In this document: piece after piece, positions 1-8,520 of the stretch
How the letters are laid out: every line of letters begins with the position of its first letter
Numbering within the stretch: the stretch's first letter is position 1
Assembly: GCF_020176955.2 (NCBI RefSeq)
Contig: NZ_JAIUCZ020000009.1
Location: forward strand, 310,001 to 374,000
DNA: 64,000 nt
Reading direction: 5' to 3'
DNA from: Nocardia sp. alder85J
GTDB taxonomy: Bacteria > Actinomycetota > Actinomycetes > Mycobacteriales > Mycobacteriaceae
Position numbers and translations under genes: made by a program
The notes under the pieces: model-generated
The model's database searches: none
The model's input: only the letters and a program-made list of their open reading frames with translations
What the model was told of the DNA's origin: nothing

Positions 1-268
1 CCGCCATGGGTTCCATGGTCTCGGCCAGTTCGTAGGCGAGGCCGGCCAGGTGCTCGATGCGGGCGCGGTAGACGGCCTCGATGAGTGCGTCGCGATTGGG
101 GAAGTGGCGGTAGAGGGTTCCGGCGCCGACGCAGGCGCGGCGCGCGATGTCGTCCAGCGGCGCGTCGGGGCCGTGCTCGGTGAATGCCTGGCGGGCGCAT
201 TCGATGATGCGCTCGTAATTTCGGCGCGCGTCGGCACGCATCGGCCGTACTGGAGACGGTGCGTCCAC
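1..268 (-). CDS. TetR-family regulator, N-terminal part (cut by window edge)
   Basis: Only the first 89 codons are in the window; the ligand-binding domain lies beyond position 1. The visible part is a TetR DNA-binding domain: a helix ending in ECARQAFTEHG, then DDIARRACVGAGTLYRHFPN, the usual recognition helix with the YRHF signature. The GTG at 268 is preferred because GGAGGG precedes it; the ATG at 241 in the same frame is the alternative. It is divergent from a DHA2 exporter, with palindromic half-sites between them, so it most likely represses the exporter and itself and releases DNA on binding an exported drug (inference from the common TetR/exporter arrangement). Confidence 0.85.
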   Translation of the reverse strand, partial: MDAPSPVRPMRADARRNYERIIECARQAFTEHGPDAPLDDIARRACVGAGTLYRHFPNRDALIEAVYRARIEHLAGLAYELAETMEPMA

Positions 269-295
269 GAACCCTCCACTGGAAACGGACAGAGT

Positions 296-369
296 CTCCG
301 CTTAGACTTGCGTAAGCGGAGGCTTTCTCCTTATGCTATCTCCATCGGAAGCGGAGAGTCTCTCCGCTT
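296..369. promoter_or_regulatory. Four-half-site operator between TetR and exporter
   Basis: Two perfect inverted repeats use the same half-site. The first is CTCCGCTTA (296-304), 8 bases, TAAGCGGAG (313-321). The second is AAGCGGAGA (349-357), GTC, TCTCCGCTT (361-369), with the half-sites in the opposite order. They fill the gap between the divergent start codons at 268 and 393, where a TetR protein would block both promoters. The match of half-sites is seen directly; the regulator that binds is inferred. Confidence 0.75.
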
Positions 370-392
370 AGTTCCTCGCCGATGGAGCATCC

Positions 393-1817
393 TTGTCTAC
401 TACCACTACTGTGTCCAACGACGCGCCGGTTCGGGCCAGATTCGGGCAAATCCGGCCGGGTGTCGTACTGACCACGCTGCTCAGCGGTCAGCTGATGATC
501 ATGCTCGACATCACCGTCATGAACGTGGCCCTGCCGCGTATCCGGTCCGACATGCACTTCAGTGCGACGGGCCTGTCCTGGGTGATGAACTCCTACACGC
601 TGGCCTTCGGCGGGCTGCTGTTGCTCGGCGGCCGGGCCGGTGATCTGTTCGGCCGGCGACGATTGTTCCTGATCGGCATCGCCCTGTTCACACTGGCCTC
701 GCTCGGTGGCGGCCTCGCGCCGTCGGCGGCCTGGCTGCTGGTCGCCCGGGTGGTGCAGGGCATCGGCGGGGCCCTCGCCGGGCCGAACACACTGGCCATC
801 CTGACCACCACCTTCAGCGAGCCGAAGGCCCGAATCCGGGCGCTGGCATGGTTTTCCACGATCGGCAGCGCCGGATTCGCGATCGGCCTGATCGTGGGCG
901 GCCTGCTCACCCAATGGTTCGGCTGGCGATCCGTCCTGTTCATCAACGTGCCGATCGGTGTGGCGGTGCTGATGTCGGGGCTGCGCTACCTGCCGGACAC
1001 CGCGCGGCACCCCGCCCGGCTGGATCTGCCCGGCGCCGTCACCGCCACCGCCGGCGTCGCAGCGCTGGTCTACGGATTCATCGGCGCCGCCGCGCACGGC
1101 TGGTCGGCGGCGGTCACCGACATCTCGCTGGCCGCCGGTGCGGTGCTGATCGCCGCGTTCGTGGCGATCGAATTCCGTACGCCGCAACCGTTGCTGCCGC
1201 TGCACCTGTTCGCCGACCGCAACCGCGCGGCCGCCTACACCAATTTCTTCCTCGGGCCGATGGCGGGCATGTCGATGTTCTTCTTCCTCACCCAGTACCT
1301 CCAGGAGGTACGTGGAATGAACTCGCTGACAACCGGTTTCGCGTTCCTGCCGACCGCGGTCACGATGTTCGCGATGGTGCGGCTGATCCCGCGGCTGCTG
1401 CCCCGGCTGGGGCCGAAGGTGATGACCATGACCGGTACCGTCCTGATGACCGCCGCGTTGGTGCTGCTGACCTTCCTCGGCACCGGCACCGCTTATTTCC
1501 CACTGATATTCGTGGCGACGACGGTCATCGGCATCGGAATCGGCACGGCCTTCGCACCGCTGAACGTGATCATCATGTCGAATGTGCCGCCCGCCGAGGC
1601 CGGTGCGGCCGGCGGTGCGTTGCAGACATTGCAGCAGACCGGTTCCGCGCTCGGCTTGGCCATCCTGGTCACCGTGTTCGGTACCGCGGCCCGGCACGCG
1701 ACCGGCTCGGCGCAGCATGTGCTGACCGTCGGCGTCACCACGGCCTTCATCGGCTCGGCGGTGGTCGGGGCGCTCACCCTGGTGATCGCGACCACCTTCC
1801 GGCGGACGCTGACCTGA
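393..1817 (+). CDS. MFS drug exporter, DHA2 (EmrB/QacA) family
   Basis: 474-residue proton-coupled exporter with about 14 transmembrane helices, the usual DHA2 size. Motif D1 is seen as LDITVMNVALP at about residues 42-52 in helix 1, and motif A as GGRAGDLFGRRRLFLIG after helix 2. Helix 5 carries a motif-C-like Gly-rich stretch (GSAGFAIGLIVGGLL). The start is TTG 393, with GGAG at 383-386 in front; there is no in-frame ATG upstream. It is controlled in all likelihood by the divergent TetR gene through the palindromes at 296-369 and ends before a strong hairpin. The substrate cannot be read from the sequence. Confidence 0.9.
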   Translation: MSTTTTVSNDAPVRARFGQIRPGVVLTTLLSGQLMIMLDITVMNVALPRIRSDMHFSATGLSWVMNSYTLAFGGLLLLGGRAGDLFGRRRLFLIGIALFTLASLGGGLAPSAAWLLVARVVQGIGGALAGPNTLAILTTTFSEPKARIRALAWFSTIGSAGFAIGLIVGGLLTQWFGWRSVLFINVPIGVAVLMSGLRYLPDTARHPARLDLPGAVTATAGVAALVYGFIGAAAHGWSAAVTDISLAAGAVLIAAFVAIEFRTPQPLLPLHLFADRNRAAAYTNFFLGPMAGMSMFFFLTQYLQEVRGMNSLTTGFAFLPTAVTMFAMVRLIPRLLPRLGPKVMTMTGTVLMTAALVLLTFLGTGTAYFPLIFVATTVIGIGIGTAFAPLNVIIMSNVPPAEAGAAGGALQTLQQTGSALGLAILVTVFGTAARHATGSAQHVLTVGVTTAFIGSAVVGALTLVIATTFRRTLT

Positions 1818-1831
1818 TCACCTGAATCCAC

Positions 1832-1867
1832 CCGCGCGAACCCGCCGTGCCCGGCGGGTTCGCGCGG
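1832..1867. terminator. Hairpin terminator after the exporter
   Basis: A perfect 15-bp stem (1832-1846 with 1853-1867) and a GTGCCC loop, 15 bases after the exporter stop. There is no U-tract, as is common in actinomycetes. It separates the exporter from the oxygenase operon. Confidence 0.75.
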
Positions 1868-1933
1868 TGTGAATCGACTCACCGTGAATCAAAGGGGGCC
1901 GACCGTAACCCGGTGGGCCTACTATCCGGAAGG

Positions 1934-2944
1934 GTGACCGCCCGCTTGCCGTTGATCGATATCTCGCGATTCCGGGGGCCCGCCGCCGACCGGGCGGTCT
2001 TCCTCGCCGACCTGCGGCACGCCGCGCACGAGGTCGGCTTCTTCTATGTCGTGGGCCACGGCGTGTCCGAGGAGCTGACCAGCGGGATCTTCGACGTGGC
2101 GCGGCAGTTCTTCGCGCTGCCGGCGGCACGGCGGCGGGAGATCGAGAACATCCACTCGCCACAGTTCCGCGGGTACACCAGCACCGGGCACGAATACACC
2201 GCCGGCGCGCCGGACCGCCGGGAACAGATCGATATCGGGCCCGAACGCGACGTGGTGGCCCCGGTCCCGGGCGCGCCGGCCTGGACCCGGCTGATCGGTC
2301 CCAACCAGTGGCCCGCGCAGCTGCCCCGGCTGCGGGAGACGACCCTGGCCTGGCAGGCGGAGGCGCTGCGGGTGAGCCGGGAGGTGCTGCGCGCCCTGTC
2401 CGTCGCACTCGGCCAGGACGAGGGCTATTTCGACGAATGGTTCGACGCGGAGGCGTCGACCCACGTGAAGATCATCCACTATCCCGGCCGCGAATCCGAT
2501 GAGGCCGATCAGGGTGTGGGCGCGCACAAGGACTACGGCTATCTGGCGCTGCTGCAACAGGACGAGGTCGGCGGCCTCCAGGTGCAGGGTCCGGACGGCT
2601 GGATCGACGCGGTGCCGGTCCCCGGCAGTTTCGTGTTCAACATCGGCGAGATGCTGGAGATCGCCACCGGCGGTTATCTGATCGCGACCCGGCACCGGGT
2701 GGTCAGCCCGCCGCCGGGCGTGGATCGCTACTCGGTGCCGTTCTTCCTCGGCCCGCGGCTGGACGCGATCGTCGAACCACTCACGCTCCCACCGGAACTG
2801 GCGGCCCGCAGCCGCGGTGTCAGCGACGAGGCCGGCAATCCACTGCTGGCCCGTTACGGGGAGAACGCGCTGATCGGCTGGCTGCGTTCGCATCCGGCGG
2901 TGGCGCGGCGCTGGTGGTCCGATGTGCTGGAGACCCAGGGGTGA
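1934..2944 (+). CDS. 2-oxoglutarate/Fe(II)-dependent oxygenase, isopenicillin-N-synthase-like
   Basis: 336-residue cytosolic non-haem iron oxygenase. The N-terminal DIOX_N part starts LPLIDISRF, followed by the VGFFYVVGHG motif. The iron triad is visible as H198-x-D200 (AHKDYGYLALL) and H254 (ATRHRV), with the 2-oxoglutarate-binding RYS a little further on. GTG 1934 is chosen because GGAAGG precedes it and homology begins here; the frame is open to 1847. The stop overlaps the GTG of the next gene by 4 bases, so it is translated with the PLP enzyme. As first gene of an import operon it probably hydroxylates or cleaves the imported compound; the substrate is unknown. Confidence 0.85.
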   Translation: MTARLPLIDISRFRGPAADRAVFLADLRHAAHEVGFFYVVGHGVSEELTSGIFDVARQFFALPAARRREIENIHSPQFRGYTSTGHEYTAGAPDRREQIDIGPERDVVAPVPGAPAWTRLIGPNQWPAQLPRLRETTLAWQAEALRVSREVLRALSVALGQDEGYFDEWFDAEASTHVKIIHYPGRESDEADQGVGAHKDYGYLALLQQDEVGGLQVQGPDGWIDAVPVPGSFVFNIGEMLEIATGGYLIATRHRVVSPPPGVDRYSVPFFLGPRLDAIVEPLTLPPELAARSRGVSDEAGNPLLARYGENALIGWLRSHPAVARRWWSDVLETQG

Positions 2945-4227
2945 CCGAGGACTGGTCCTTCGAGACGCGGCAGATCCACAGTGGGGCACAACCTGATCCG
3001 GTGACGGGTGCGCGCGCGACGCCCGTCTACCAGACCACCTCGTACGTCTTCCACGACGCCGACCACGCGGCGCGGACCTTCGCTCTGCGTGACCTGGAAA
3101 CCCATGCCTACACACGGGTGTCGAACCCGACCACCGCCGTCGCGGAGGCGCGGCTGGCGGCGCTGGAGGGCGGCGCGGGCGCGGTGGCGGTGGCCAGCGG
3201 GCAGGCGGCGGTGTCGCTGGCGCTGCTGACCATCGCGCGGGCCGGTGACCACCTCGTCGCGGCCGCCACCCTGTACGGCGGCACCTACAACCTGCTCGCC
3301 TACACCTTCGCCGATCTCGGCATCACCGTCGACTTCGTCGGCGATCCGGACGATCTCGCGCAGTGGCGGGCGGCGATCCGCCCGAACACCAAGGCGCTGT
3401 TCGCCGAAACCGTGGGCAATCCGCTCGGCAACGTCCTCGACCTGGCCGCGGTCGGGGATGTCGCGCACGCGGCCGGAATTCCGCTGGTGGTCGACAACAC
3501 CGTTCCCACACCGTATCTGCTGCGGCCGCTGGAGCACGGCGCCGACATCGTCGTGCACTCGACCACGAAATTCCTGTCCGGGCACGGCACCGCCATCGGT
3601 GGCGCCGTGATCGACGGCGGCGGTTTCGATTTCCGCGCCGAACCGCAGCGCTGGCCGCAGCTGAACACCCCCGACCCCAGCTATCACGGCCTGGTGTTCG
3701 CCGAGGATTTCGGCGCGCTCGGCTATCTGACCCGGTTGCGTACCAAGCTGGTTCGCGATCTGGGCCCGGCGGTGTCGCCGTTCAACAGTTTCCTGCTGCT
3801 GCACGGGCTGGAGACGCTGTCGCTGCGGGTGGCCCGGCACAGTGCGAACGCACAGGCGATCGCCGAATGGCTGGCCGCGCGGCCGGAGGTGGCACAGGTG
3901 CACTACGCCGGGCTGCCGTCGAGCCGCTGGCACGACGCCGCGAAACGCTATCTGCCGCACGGCGCCGGCGGGGTGCTGGCCTTCGAGCTGGCCGGCGGAC
4001 TGGACGCGGGCCGGGCGCTGGTGGACCGGTTGCGGCTGTTCAGCCACCTCGCCAACATCGGTGACGTGCGCAGCCTGGTGATCCATCCGGCGTCGACCAC
4101 GCACGCGCAACTGGATGCGCGGCAGCAGCTCGACAGCGGGGTGACCCCCGGCCTGGTGCGACTGTCGGTGGGCCTGGAAGGCGTGGACGATTTGATCGCG
4201 GATCTGGAAGAGGGACTGGGTGGCTGA
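2941..4227 (+). CDS. Cys/Met-metabolism PLP enzyme, O-acetylhomoserine sulfhydrylase-like
   Basis: 428-residue fold-type I PLP enzyme. The N-terminus (FETRQIHSGAQPDPVTGARA, PVYQTTSY) and the cofactor lysine K210 in VHSTTKFLSGHG are typical of O-acetylhomoserine aminocarboxypropyltransferase (MetY), which makes homocysteine from O-acetylhomoserine and sulfide; methionine gamma-lyase-type activity is an alternative. GTG 2941 overlaps the oxygenase stop (GTGA) and the 3' end overlaps the next gene by 8 bases. Its place inside a transporter operon, not beside methionine genes, suggests a catabolic or dedicated role, perhaps handling a sulfur compound released by its neighbours (inference). Confidence 0.85.
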   Translation: MTEDWSFETRQIHSGAQPDPVTGARATPVYQTTSYVFHDADHAARTFALRDLETHAYTRVSNPTTAVAEARLAALEGGAGAVAVASGQAAVSLALLTIARAGDHLVAAATLYGGTYNLLAYTFADLGITVDFVGDPDDLAQWRAAIRPNTKALFAETVGNPLGNVLDLAAVGDVAHAAGIPLVVDNTVPTPYLLRPLEHGADIVVHSTTKFLSGHGTAIGGAVIDGGGFDFRAEPQRWPQLNTPDPSYHGLVFAEDFGALGYLTRLRTKLVRDLGPAVSPFNSFLLLHGLETLSLRVARHSANAQAIAEWLAARPEVAQVHYAGLPSSRWHDAAKRYLPHGAGGVLAFELAGGLDAGRALVDRLRLFSHLANIGDVRSLVIHPASTTHAQLDARQQLDSGVTPGLVRLSVGLEGVDDLIADLEEGLGG

Positions 4228-5011
4228 ATTCGCGGGCGTGGCCGGAACGATCCACTACGAACGGTGGGTGCCACCGCGACCACGGGCCCTGGTGGTGTTC
4301 TTCCACGGGCTCGGCGAACACATCGGCAGTTACGAGCCGTTCGCGGCGGCGTTGCAGCAGGCCGGAATCGCCGTCTGGGCCGCCGATCACGCCGGGCACG
4401 GGCACAGCGCCGGCGAGCGGGTATTGATCACCTCGGTCGACGACCTGATCGCCGACGCGGCCACCCTGGTCGGGCTGGCACGCGCGGCGCATCCGGAGCT
4501 GCCGCTGGTGGTGGCCGGGCACTCGCTGGGTGCGCTGGTGTCGACGCTGCTGGTCGCCGAGCACGGTGTTCCCGCAACGGCGCTGGTGCTGGCCGGTTCG
4601 TCGCTGATCGCCGCGGGCGACAGCTGGGTGCTGAAAGTCCTGTCCGAGGGCACCGATCCCTGGGAGCTGCGCCGCGATCCGAGCGAGATGGTGCGAAATC
4701 CGGTCTACGCGCGGCAACTTCGCGAGGATCCGCTGACCTGGCAGGGCGGACTGCGCTGGGAGACGCTCGGCGCGCTGGGGGCGGCGGCGCCGCGCATCCC
4801 GGCGGCGCTGGAGCGGCTCACGCTGCCGGTGCTGTTCGTGCACGGCGAGGACGACGACATGGCGCCGGTCGCCGGGGTCCGGCAGGCGGTGGCGGCGCTA
4901 CCGGATGCCCGCGCCGCGATCTTCCCGGAGGATCGGCACAACATCCTCAACGAAATCGACCGCGACGAGGTCTACCGCACCGTGGTGGCCTTCATCGACG
5001 AGCACCTGTAA
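4220..5011 (+). CDS. Alpha/beta hydrolase, monoacylglycerol-lipase-like
   Basis: 263 residues, a complete small hydrolase of the Hydrolase_4 type. The oxyanion region is FFHGLGEHIGSYEP near the N-terminus; the nucleophile is S102 in GHSLG; an acid lies in the VHGEDDDMAP loop and H240 in EDRHNILNE completes the triad. There is no signal peptide. The closest well-known type is monoacylglycerol lipase (Rv0183-like), but the operon suggests hydrolysis of an ester or amide in the imported substrate. GTG 4220 lies inside the end of the preceding gene (8-base overlap). Confidence 0.85.
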   Translation: MAEFAGVAGTIHYERWVPPRPRALVVFFHGLGEHIGSYEPFAAALQQAGIAVWAADHAGHGHSAGERVLITSVDDLIADAATLVGLARAAHPELPLVVAGHSLGALVSTLLVAEHGVPATALVLAGSSLIAAGDSWVLKVLSEGTDPWELRRDPSEMVRNPVYARQLREDPLTWQGGLRWETLGALGAAAPRIPAALERLTLPVLFVHGEDDDMAPVAGVRQAVAALPDARAAIFPEDRHNILNEIDRDEVYRTVVAFIDEHL

Positions 5012-5021
5012 AGGATCCACA

Positions 5022-6584
5022 ATGACACGCGCACACCGGATTCCGGTGCTGGTGGCTGCCCTCGCGCTGCTCGCCGCCGGGACGCTCGCCGCCTGCGGTA
5101 CCGGCGGCGACACCGGCCCCGGCGCCACCGCGTCGGCCACCCAGGCGGCGACCCCGCCGGACGACAAGCTCGACACCGCCGCCACGGTGAACATCCGGCT
5201 GACCCTGGAACCGACCAGCCTCGACATCTTCGGCACCGCCGGGACCGCTGTGGAACAGTTGTTGCTGGACAACGTGTATCAGAGCCTGCTGAGCATCGAC
5301 ACCGCCGCGAAGGACAAGATCGTGCCCGCGCTGGCGAGTTCGTGGGACGAGTCGCCGGACGGCCTGACCTACACCCTCCACCTGGCGCCGGGCGCGAAGT
5401 TCCACGACGGCTCCGCGCTGACCGCCGCCGACGCGGTGTGGTCGCTGCGGCAGCAGCTCGCACCGGGCTCGAAGTCGGTGCGCGCGGCCAACTTCACCTC
5501 GGTCGCCGACGTCACCGATCCTGATCCGGCGACCGTCCGGATCACCCTGAAACAGCGCGACACCCAGCTGCTGTGGACGCTGGCCGGGCGCGGCGGCATC
5601 GTCTACAAGCAGGGCACCGACTTCGCCACCCTGGACGGGACGGAGAACGGATCCGGGCCGTTCCGGCTCACCCAGTGGAACCGTGGCTCGTCGATCACGC
5701 TGGAGCGCAACGACGCCTACGCCGGGGTGAAGCCGAAGGTCGCCAAGGTGGTGTTCCACTACATCAAGGATCCCAACGCGGCGAACAACGCCGAGTCGAC
5801 CGGCCAGACCGATATCCAGGTGGCCGCCGATCCCACCCTGCTGCAACCGTTCACCGGCAACGGCAAGTTCACGGTGTTGCAGGGCACCACCACCGACAAG
5901 TTCGTGCTGGCGTTCAACGGGAACCAGGCGCCGTTCACCAATCCCGATGTCCGGCATGCGATCCGGCAGGCCATCGACAAGAAGGCGGCGGTCTCGACCT
6001 ACGGCGCCGGCACCGTCATCGGCAGTGATGTGCCGCCACAGGACCCCTGGTACGAGGACCTCACCGCGATCGACGCCTACAACCCGGACAACGCCAAGAA
6101 GCTGCTGGCGGCGGCGGGTTTCGGCAACGGGCTGCCCCTGACCCTGGACGTGCCCGACATCTACCCGCCGTCGATCACCGACCTGCTGGTGTCGGACCTG
6201 AAGAAGGTGGGGGTGACCCTGACCGTGCGGCAGGTGGAGTTCCAGACCTGGTTGCAGAAGGTGTACACCAACAAGGACTTCCAGCTCAGCCTGGTCGATC
6301 ACGCCGAGGCGCACGACATCGACAACTACACCAAGCCCACCTACTACTTCGGCTACGACAACAAGCAGGTGCAGCAGTGGTACGCCCAGGCCCGCACGGC
6401 CGGCTCCGACGCCGAGCGCGACACCCTGCTGAAGAACGTGGCACGGCAGATCTCCCAGGACGCCGCCACCGACTGGCTGCTGCTGGTGCAGACCACCACC
6501 GTGGTGCGCACCGGCGTCTACGGGGTGCCGCAGGCCGAGACCAGCAACCGGTACAACCTGAGCGGGCTCGCGGTCGGCCGGTGA
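5022..6584 (+). CDS. ABC importer substrate-binding lipoprotein, family 5 (peptide/nickel/opine)
   Basis: 520 residues. The signal peptide ends in a lipobox LAAC with C25 as lipidation site, so the protein is anchored on the outer face of the membrane. The mature part has SBP family 5 hallmarks: LEPTSLDIFGT, a DGLTYTLHLAPGAKFHDG block and TAADAVWSL. The ATG at 5022, ten bases after the hydrolase stop, gives the signal peptide directly; the open frame runs further back but would lack it. It is followed by two permeases and two ATPases, a complete five-gene DppABCDF-type importer. Ligand unknown. Confidence 0.92.
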   Translation: MTRAHRIPVLVAALALLAAGTLAACGTGGDTGPGATASATQAATPPDDKLDTAATVNIRLTLEPTSLDIFGTAGTAVEQLLLDNVYQSLLSIDTAAKDKIVPALASSWDESPDGLTYTLHLAPGAKFHDGSALTAADAVWSLRQQLAPGSKSVRAANFTSVADVTDPDPATVRITLKQRDTQLLWTLAGRGGIVYKQGTDFATLDGTENGSGPFRLTQWNRGSSITLERNDAYAGVKPKVAKVVFHYIKDPNAANNAESTGQTDIQVAADPTLLQPFTGNGKFTVLQGTTTDKFVLAFNGNQAPFTNPDVRHAIRQAIDKKAAVSTYGAGTVIGSDVPPQDPWYEDLTAIDAYNPDNAKKLLAAAGFGNGLPLTLDVPDIYPPSITDLLVSDLKKVGVTLTVRQVEFQTWLQKVYTNKDFQLSLVDHAEAHDIDNYTKPTYYFGYDNKQVQQWYAQARTAGSDAERDTLLKNVARQISQDAATDWLLLVQTTTVVRTGVYGVPQAETSNRYNLSGLAVGR

Positions 6585-6622
6585 GCGTTGGAAACTGACG
6601 ACGGAGAGGCGATACTGCCGCG

Positions 6623-7573
6623 GTGACCCTGTTCCTCCTGCGCCGCACCGGGCTGCTGGTGGTGTCGCTGGCGGTGGCCAGCATCGTGGTGTTCGCGTTG
6701 CTGCGGCTGCTGCCCGGCGATGTGGCCACCACGATCGGCGGCATCAACTACACCCCGGCCCAACTGGCCGCGCTGCGGGCACAACTGGGGCTGGATCGGC
6801 CGCTGCCGGTGCAGTACCTGTCCTGGATCGGTGGTGTGCTGCACGGCGATTTCGGGCACTCGCAACTCAACGGCGCCTCCGTGAGCGCCGAACTCGGCCG
6901 CAAACTCCAGGTTTCCGGGCCGCTGGTGATCGGCGCGATCACGATCTCGCTGAGTCTGGCGCTGCCGCTGGGGACCTGGGCGGCGGTGCGCAGCCGCACC
7001 GTCGCGGGCGGCGCGCTGTCGGCGCTGTCGCAGCTGGGTATCGCCGTTCCCGGTCTGTGGCTGGCCCTGCTGCTGATCACGGTGTTCGCGGTCGAGCTGA
7101 AATGGCTTCCCGCACAGGGCTTTCCGGTGGACGGCTGGGACCAGCCGGGCCAGGCGGTCCGCAGTCTGGTGCTGCCCTGCCTGGCGCTGGGCCTCACCGA
7201 GGGTGCGGTGCTGCTGCGGTTCGTGCGCTCGGCCGTCCTCGGCGTCCTGCACGCCGATTTCCTGCGCACCGCCCGCGCCAAGGGGCTGACGCGCGGACAG
7301 GCGTTGCTGCGGCACGGTTTCCGAAACGCGGCCCTGCCGGTGGTCTCGATCCTCGGTATCCAGATCGCGACGCTGCTGGTCGGGGGAGTGGTGGTGGAGA
7401 CCGTGTTCACCCTCCCCGGCATCGGCAACATGCTGGTCACCGATGTCGGCAATCGCGATCTGGTGAAGGTACAGGGTGAGATGCTGCTGCTGGTCGCGGC
7501 CATCCTGGCGATCGGATTCCTGGTCGACATCGCACACCGGCTGATCGACCCGCGCACGGCGGGTGCTCGATGA
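6623..7573 (+). CDS. ABC importer permease, DppB type
   Basis: 316-residue inner-membrane permease with about six helices. It begins with the DppB-type helix LFLLRRTGLLVVSLAVASIV followed by LRLLPGD, then the LDRPLPVQYLSWIGGVLHGDFG block. The cytoplasmic EAA loop reads RTARAKGLTRGQALLRHGFRNA, contacting the ATPases. GTG start at 6623, 38 bases after the binding-protein gene; the 3' end overlaps the next permease (ATGA). Confidence 0.92.
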   Translation: MTLFLLRRTGLLVVSLAVASIVVFALLRLLPGDVATTIGGINYTPAQLAALRAQLGLDRPLPVQYLSWIGGVLHGDFGHSQLNGASVSAELGRKLQVSGPLVIGAITISLSLALPLGTWAAVRSRTVAGGALSALSQLGIAVPGLWLALLLITVFAVELKWLPAQGFPVDGWDQPGQAVRSLVLPCLALGLTEGAVLLRFVRSAVLGVLHADFLRTARAKGLTRGQALLRHGFRNAALPVVSILGIQIATLLVGGVVVETVFTLPGIGNMLVTDVGNRDLVKVQGEMLLLVAAILAIGFLVDIAHRLIDPRTAGAR

Positions 7574-8520
7574 GCCGCGCCGCATTCCGGCCGCATCGAT
7601 CGGCGTGGCGGCGGCGCGGCCGCGCGGTGCGCACGGTGCTGCGCGCGCTGCTGCGCCGACCGGCCGGGGTGTTCGGGCTGGCGGTGGTGGTCGTTCTCGT
7701 GCTGGCCGCGCTGATCGCCGTGTGGTGGACGCCGTTCGACCCGCAGACCACCGACCCACATGCCGCCTGGCTGTTGCCCTTTCAGCGTGGCCACGTCCTC
7801 GGCACCGACCGGGTGGGCCGCGACCAGTTCAGCGAACTGCTGGCCGGCAGCCGCGAAACCCTGGTCGTGGCAGTGGGTTCGGCGGTGATCGCGGCAGTGG
7901 TCGGGGTGCTGCTGGGTACCGCGGCCGTGCTGGCGCCACGTCGGCTCGGTGCGGTGGTGGTACAGGCCATCGATCTGATGATCGCCTTCCCGGCCCTGCT
8001 GCTGGCCATGGTGCTGGCCGCGGTCTACGGGGCCTCGCTCGGCACGGTGCTGGCCGCGATCGGGATCAGCGCCGGTGTCGCGGTGGCACGGGTGTCGCGC
8101 GGTGAGATCGCCCGGGTACTGGCGGCGGACTTCGTGCTGGCGGCACGCGCGGCCGGTGCGTCGACCCCGCGAATCGTGCGAAAACATGTGCTGCCCAATA
8201 TCGCTCCGACTCTCATCGTCCAGCTGTCGCTGGTGATGGCGGTATCGGTACTCACCGAGGCCGCGCTCACCTATCTCGGCTACGGCAGCTCCCCGTCGAC
8301 GCCGTCCTGGGGCGGGCTGCTGCACGAACAACAGGCGTACATCTCGGCCCGCCCGCTACTCGTGGTGTGGCCGGGCCTGGCCGTCGCGCTGACCGTCCTG
8401 GGCCTCAACCTGCTCGGCGACGCCCTGCGCGACGCCACCGATCCTCGGCTGCGACAGGGGATCACGGTGGTGCCGCGCGACGGTGGCGTGGCGGCCAACG
8501 GCATCAGGGGGACCGCATGA
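7570..8520 (+). CDS. ABC importer permease, DppC type
   Basis: 316-residue partner permease. After a basic N-terminus come a first helix and the DppC hallmark HVLGTDRVGRDQFSELLAGSR, then a core with the EAA loop VLAARAAGASTPRIVRKHVL. The C-terminal LTYLGYGSSPSTPSWGGLL block is also typical. The ATG overlaps the stop of the first permease by 4 bases, and its own stop overlaps the first ATPase in the same way, so the subunits are translationally coupled. Confidence 0.92.
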   Translation: MSRAAFRPHRSAWRRRGRAVRTVLRALLRRPAGVFGLAVVVVLVLAALIAVWWTPFDPQTTDPHAAWLLPFQRGHVLGTDRVGRDQFSELLAGSRETLVVAVGSAVIAAVVGVLLGTAAVLAPRRLGAVVVQAIDLMIAFPALLLAMVLAAVYGASLGTVLAAIGISAGVAVARVSRGEIARVLAADFVLAARAAGASTPRIVRKHVLPNIAPTLIVQLSLVMAVSVLTEAALTYLGYGSSPSTPSWGGLLHEQQAYISARPLLVVWPGLAVALTVLGLNLLGDALRDATDPRLRQGITVVPRDGGVAANGIRGTA

